Below, one piece after another: positions 34,630 through 38,232 of a DNA stretch of 38,232 nucleotides. The stretch is from contig NZ_BAER01000049.1 in assembly GCF_000315055.1 (NCBI RefSeq), positions 1-38,232 on the forward strand, written 5' to 3'. The notes under the pieces were generated by a model, which was given only the letters and a program-made list of their open reading frames with translations, made no database searches and was not told where the DNA came from. The position numbers and the translations under genes were made by a program. The stretch is from Paraglaciecola polaris LMG 21857 (lineage in GTDB: Bacteria; Pseudomonadota; Gammaproteobacteria; Enterobacterales; Alteromonadaceae). Positions within the stretch are counted from its first letter, which is position 1. The number at the start of each line of letters is the position of its first letter.

Positions 34630-34690
34630 TCGCACGGCAATAAAACGCGCTTCGCTTAGTATGATTTTCAAACCTTGCGGGCCTTGTAAA

Positions 34691-34726
34691 TCCGTTGCTG
34701 TGGCTTCTTAGAATCGCAACAACGGA
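34691..34726 (+). terminator. Weak hairpin after the aminotransferase gene
   Basis: TCCGTTGCTG pairs with CAACAACGGA with one mismatch around a 16-base loop, about 60 bp after the aminotransferase stop. A short AT-rich tail follows. The strength is doubtful. Confidence 0.4.
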
Positions 34727-34879
34727 ATTATTAGCGCGGCTAAAATCACCTTCTTATTTTTACTGCAGCACTTTAAAGTAAAAGCGCGCTACCTTTACGC
34801 AACCTTTACTTTATTCACACTAACCATTTCCTAGTTCAAGCATCCAAAATACCTGAAAGTAAATTATGGGAGTGTTGCT

Positions 34880-35314
34880 ATGAGATTTCGTACCGTTTTT
34901 ATTGCACTGGGTAGTTGTTTTCTTTTGTCGTCCTGTGGTTTGTTTCATGGCAGGCACTCCGGCGGTCATGGCCATGGCAACGTTAATTTTCGTGGTGGGG
35001 GTAATGGGCCAGCGGCCCTAATTGTTTTAGGTGTAGGCGTTGCGATTGGCACCATCATATCCGCCATACCCGATAAACATACGCCGATTGATTCAGACCG
35101 CTATTATTCTGATGGGGTATTTTATCGTGACACCCCACGAGGCTACGAGGTCATTGCACCTCCTGTAGGTGTGTGGGTCAGTGAGCTGCCTGCTCACCAC
35201 AGTGTGGTTCGTCATCAAGAATTTAAATATGTTGAATGCAAGGGGGTCTGGTATCGATATGGATCTCAAAGTCGGCAATATCAGGTCGTTGCTAATCCTT
35301 ATATTGTACCCTAG
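34880..35314 (+). CDS. Small Gly/His-rich lipoprotein (DUF6515-like)
   Basis: A 144-residue lipoprotein. The signal ends in a lipobox (LLSSC) at residues 15-19, followed by a Gly/His-rich segment (HGRHSGGHGHGNVNFRGGG) that could bind metal. A hydrophobic stretch (AALIVLGVGVAIGTIISAI) may insert in the membrane. The C-terminal half has YYSDGVFYR, YEVIAPPVGVWVSELP and a tyrosine-rich YRYGSQSRQYQVV, a pattern I associate with DUF6515 envelope proteins of unknown function. GGGAGTGTTGCT precedes the ATG. It is a single gene. Confidence 0.8.
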   Translation: MRFRTVFIALGSCFLLSSCGLFHGRHSGGHGHGNVNFRGGGNGPAALIVLGVGVAIGTIISAIPDKHTPIDSDRYYSDGVFYRDTPRGYEVIAPPVGVWVSELPAHHSVVRHQEFKYVECKGVWYRYGSQSRQYQVVANPYIVP

Positions 35315-35658
35315 CCGACCGCTTGTGAAGTGGCATTGCCACCATCACTGAATGTCTCATCAGTAAACGTCCTTAGCATTTTCTTTCGCCAAATGATTAC
35401 TCCCCACGTGCCTATTCTGTGCTTCAAGCATGAGATCGAGTGCATTAACAATGAAGCAATTCGGCGTATTCACCTACCTCATGCTGTTACGTTTTTTAGA
35501 TGTGAAGTGCATAGTTCTCACGCCAAAATCAGAGTAACGACTAAACTATAAAAAACGTTGTGAATAGGAATATTCAATCACTGTTTCGTTGTTGAGTCGG
35601 CTGCCCAAGCCCACTTAGTCGTTCTATAGGGATAATGTAAATAAAAAAGGATATTGAT
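35315..35658. other. Intergenic region
   Basis: 344 bp between two lipoprotein genes. A short open frame inside has no ribosome-binding site or recognisable domain. It probably contains the promoter of the downstream lipoprotein. Confidence 0.45.
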
Positions 35659-36069
35659 ATGAAAGCATTACATGTGGTTTTACCGCTTCTCATTACGTTT
35701 GCTGTCTCAGGCTGCTCTGAGCAGCGCAATGAAAGTAATGAAGAACTCATGGCAAAAATCGAAAAGCTAGAGGTAGAAATTGAAGATATGCAGCAAAATT
35801 TGGCTGCGCTGGAACAAAAAACACAACTGAGTTTTTCAGTGATTAGCTCCAACCCCTTTTTAGACAACGCGTTTGAGGATTTTGTCTTTGCAAGTGATGA
35901 GTTTTGGAAGAACACGGTAGATGTTGGTGTGTCCGAATGCACCAAGCGTTGCTCCGCCGACGCCAAAGGTAGACAAGCTACCTGTAATGCGCTGCCCGAC
36001 GGGGATGAAAAGATTGATTGCCGCAATGACTCATCAAATAAGGCAAAGACGTGTAATAAGCAGTGTTAA
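35659..36069 (+). CDS. Small lipoprotein with coiled coil and Cys-rich tail
   Basis: A 136-residue lipoprotein with signal and lipobox in MKALHVVLPLLITFAVSGC. Residues about 25-55 form a charged heptad stretch (NEELMAKIEKLEVEIEDMQQ), a likely coiled coil. The C-terminus carries six cysteines (ECTKRC, ATCNA, DCRND, KTCNKQC), probably as disulfides in the periplasm. I do not recognise the family. AAGGATATTGAT lies before the ATG. It might be an envelope stress or Lpp-like protein, but nothing here proves a role. Confidence 0.75.
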   Translation: MKALHVVLPLLITFAVSGCSEQRNESNEELMAKIEKLEVEIEDMQQNLAALEQKTQLSFSVISSNPFLDNAFEDFVFASDEFWKNTVDVGVSECTKRCSADAKGRQATCNALPDGDEKIDCRNDSSNKAKTCNKQC

Positions 36070-36448
36070 ACCTAAGTCCTAGGTAAAACGTTATGAGGTA
36101 TGTGGCAGCTATCTATGTCGAAAAACCGCAACAGGGCTATCCACTGTAAATCCTCGATTCAAAGTCCGACCTGCTGTACGAGCATATTATAGTGCGAAAC
36201 TTGGACTTAATATTTGAAAATCGCACGACTATATCAAGCCCATGTTTAGTCGGGTTGGTGCCAAAAGCGGCCAGTCGGGCTTACTTGAATTAAACTGGTT
36301 CTTACCACTAGATTGTAACTCTGTCTTTATACCTAAATGGCCATTTTCGGTCTTAACCGGTCATTGTGGTAGATTTTGTGTTGCGCCCCTTTGGGAGAAA
36401 GGGGCATAAAGAACTAACGCGAGTGCCACGCAAAAACTGTAGTATCTA
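36070..36448. other. Intergenic region with imperfect repeats
   Basis: 379 bp without a gene. Short degenerate motifs such as GGTGCCAAAAGCGGCCAGTC (36257-36276) and GGCCATTTTCGG followed by CCGGTCATTG (36339-36366) look like related, partly inverted repeats. A small GC hairpin (CCCTTTGGGAGAAAGGG) lies near 36390. Confidence 0.4.
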
Positions 36449-37330
36449 TTATTTTTGAAATTTAAAGTTATTTACTCTATCCCACATGCCATTAAAATCG
36501 AAATCTTTAAACGCTTTTTCATCAGAAATATACAGGTTAATATCATTAGACGTAAAGGGTATTTTAGGAAGGTCAAAGCGTTCATTTGCTATAGGCTCCC
36601 ACATTTTCAAATCCTTTAAATCTGTGTCAAAACTAACAGCAGAACGTAGAACACTAACGGTATAACTAAATTGTATTAATGGCGCAAATATTGTGAAATC
36701 AGGCATAGAAATATGATTGCCTTTATAATTTAGCACGTGAGGCATCACGACAGAACCCATAACAAATTCCTGATTCAGAATGGTACAATTACCTGCAATT
36801 AAATACATGATTTCCAGCCGTTCTTCGGTATCTTTACGAGTAGTCATTTGTAATCTTTGATAAGGGGCAATTAATCCAGCCATGCCACTCCATATTCTGT
36901 TTGTTACAAACTGTGTATTGGCTTTGCCTGTCCACTTATTAATGTCGCCATAAAAAAGTCTATGCACTTGGTCTGGAAAGTCTGCTCCACCAGCATTTTT
37001 TTTAATAAAAGCTGAAAACTCTTCTTTATGTTTATAGTAATTAGAAAACTTGTTTTGTTCGCTTGATAACCGCATTTGCTCTATTGATATGGCTGATCTA
37101 TGGTTGACCGCATACACAGCTCCAATAGGTATAATTAGTGCAAGAACCCCTAGTGGAACTTTGAAAGCAACTACAAAATAATTGAAGCAATCACTGCTTC
37201 GACAGAAGATTAAGTTTTCATAGTCATATATAGCCCAAGATATTAACGCAGCGCTTACAACTAACACCCCCCCAGTAATCCATACTACTGGAAGATTAAA
37301 AAAATTTTTCCCTGAATCAAACGCAGGCAT
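36449..37330 (-). CDS. Unrecognised two-helix membrane protein
   Basis: A 293-residue protein from the ATG at 37330 (AGAG upstream); a TTG at 37396 could extend it by 22 residues. Two hydrophobic helices lie near the N-terminus: VVWITGGVLVVSAALISWAI and, after a short loop with two Cys (FCRSSDCF), FKVPLGVLALIIPIGAVYAV. NHRSAISIEQMRLSSEQNKF and a soluble domain of about 200 residues follow. The gene is visibly AT-richer than its neighbours and lies beside an IS110 remnant, so it is probably acquired. The layout recalls, from memory, membrane effectors linked to retrons of the Ec48 type. No reverse transcriptase is present and I cannot verify the likeness. Confidence 0.7.
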   Translation of the reverse strand: MPAFDSGKNFFNLPVVWITGGVLVVSAALISWAIYDYENLIFCRSSDCFNYFVVAFKVPLGVLALIIPIGAVYAVNHRSAISIEQMRLSSEQNKFSNYYKHKEEFSAFIKKNAGGADFPDQVHRLFYGDINKWTGKANTQFVTNRIWSGMAGLIAPYQRLQMTTRKDTEERLEIMYLIAGNCTILNQEFVMGSVVMPHVLNYKGNHISMPDFTIFAPLIQFSYTVSVLRSAVSFDTDLKDLKMWEPIANERFDLPKIPFTSNDINLYISDEKAFKDFDFNGMWDRVNNFKFQK

Positions 37331-37858
37331 ATATAGATCTCTTTTTGTTATAAACGCATAGTAAATATTAGAGAGTGTCACAAAGCTAAAACTCAAATAA
37401 TTTAAGCCTAGTATCCAAGATTAATATGTAGTTTAACCTTCATCAAACAAATTAAGTAAATTATGTAAATTATGTGTTCGTATCTGTTGGTTTGGTTTTT
37501 GACAATAATTAGTGCAAACAAAAAAACGCTAACGGCGGCTTTACCGAAACTCCCGTGAATAGGAAACAAACCCATCACATATTTTAAAGATCAGCAGATA
37601 ACTTAAATTTCCGGTGATCGCTCAAAGCTGCCCGTCAGAAAATTTTTTCCCAACGACTGCAAAAGACAAGAAGCCGACGTTCAACGCTGCCATAAGCGGT
37701 TAGTGGCAGTTGGCTAAAATGTGTAGCGAAGCGGAACCGAGCCAATTGTTACGAATTCGACTTAATGGTCTTGCACAATTTCGCTACAATTGTTTATGCA
37801 GATGAATATACGTAACTAGATCTTGGTACTTTTGAGACAACATATATAACGGGTATTT
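37331..37858. other. AT-rich intergenic region with inverted repeats
   Basis: About 530 bp without a convincing gene. At 37690-37752 there are two nested hairpins: CTGCCA/TGGCAG and TTGGCT/AGCCAA. They could be parts of a structured RNA, a recombination site or a degenerate interspersed repeat; sequence alone does not decide. Confidence 0.4.
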
Positions 37859-37869
37859 TTGATTGGGTA

Positions 37870-38125
37870 CACTGGCGATGGGGCTGTTCTAAGTTTATTC
37901 GTCAAACCTTTATTGAATGGTCAGCGAAAACAGTTCGCTACTTTTACTGGCACAGCTTTACTACGAACAGCAGCGGAAAAAAGGAACACTCATCAGCAAG
38001 CGTTGCGCTCCTTAGCCTTCAAGTGGATAAGAGTTTTGTACTGCTGTTGGAAAAGCAAAACACCATATGATGAGGCGAAGTGCCTCAAAGTATTAAAAGA
38101 GAGAAATTCGCCTTTACTCGGATAA
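37870..38125 (+). pseudogene. IS110-family transposase C-terminal remnant
   Basis: The conserved C-terminal part of an IS110-type transposase can be read only by changing frame twice: FIRQTFIEWSAKTVRYFYW from about 37885, then LYYEQQRKKGT from about 37956, then HQQALRSLAFKWIRVLYCCW and TPYDEAKCLKVLKERNSPLL to the stop at 38125. The catalytic N-terminal half is absent. It is therefore a dead fragment marking past mobile-element activity next to the AT-rich membrane-protein gene. Confidence 0.75.
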
Positions 38126-38232
38126 AAATGGTTGACGAGTGGCTCAGGGCATTAAGCGGACGGTCATTGACAGGAGCCTCTATTTCATCTTTGTGCCATT
38201 TGCAGTCGATGACACACTAATACCAATCACCT

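Noticed and set aside
35330-35551. Open frame of 73 codons between the two lipoprotein genes
   Set aside because: No ribosome-binding site or family resemblance; probably chance.
35574-36026. 150-codon leftward frame opposite the Cys-rich lipoprotein
   Set aside because: The rightward frame has a lipoprotein signal and good ribosome-binding site; the leftward one is its antisense shadow.
37690-37752. Integron attC site
   Set aside because: The GTTRRRY core is not matched (GTTAGTG and GTTGGCT deviate), so the hairpins are reported only as inverted repeats.
36070-38232. Possible retron with reverse transcriptase
   Set aside because: No reverse transcriptase frame or motif is visible, and no defined msr-msd structure was found; only the effector-like gene remains as a suggestion.
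1-38232. CRISPR arrays, tRNA or rRNA genes
   Set aside because: None of the expected repeat-spacer, cloverleaf or conserved rRNA signatures was seen by eye on either strand.

Overview
The window looks like chromosomal DNA of a marine gammaproteobacterium of the Alteromonadales type (Paraglaciecola/Glaciecola/Alteromonas-like). This rests on moderate GC by eye, a PEP-CTERM-type secreted protein, TonB/heme uptake genes, several lipoproteins and general protein character. It is an inference; there is no rRNA or other phylogenetic marker here. I see no tRNA, rRNA, CRISPR array, prophage or complete insertion sequence.

Region 1 (81-11276) is a catabolic island in three transcription units. A leftward operon encodes two MmgE/PrpD proteins, a PaaK-like acyl-CoA ligase and an amidase. 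A divergent rightward operon encodes a GntR/HutC regulator, a YciI-like small protein and an MFS carrier. A convergent leftward operon encodes a DUF1330 protein, a nitrilase-superfamily hydrolase and an aldehyde dehydrogenase. A perfect dyad lies in the gap between the regulator and the first PrpD gene. The set suggests import and breakdown of an amide- or nitrogen-containing acid through an aldehyde and a CoA thioester. I do not recognise the pathway.

Region 2 (11562-20727) is about cell-surface and secreted functions. It holds a large one-component regulator (HTH, one membrane helix, periplasmic TPRs), a PEP-CTERM protein with a cohesin-like domain, and an 1157-residue secreted protein made of five PPC-like and five PKD-like repeats with a dockerin-like C-terminus. 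A Tat-exported class V aminotransferase-fold enzyme and a lectin-like lipoprotein follow.

Region 3 (21173-24369) has a diguanylate cyclase next to a small sensor-type gene broken by an 11-bp tandem duplication, a small potassium channel, and a GH24 lysozyme lipoprotein whose frame is broken at a run of eight A.

Region 4 (24558-31467) is a complete heme acquisition operon read leftward: TonB receptor, HmuY-like lipoprotein, HmuT, HmuU, HmuV and HugZ. A near-consensus Fur box lies immediately upstream.

Region 5 (31694-36069) holds a secreted M20 peptidase divergent from a class I aminotransferase, with two dyads between them, followed by two lipoproteins.

Region 6 (36070-38232) is an AT-rich accessory segment. 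It contains an unrecognised two-helix membrane protein and a frameshifted C-terminal remnant of an IS110-family transposase, with imperfect inverted repeats on both sides of the membrane-protein gene.
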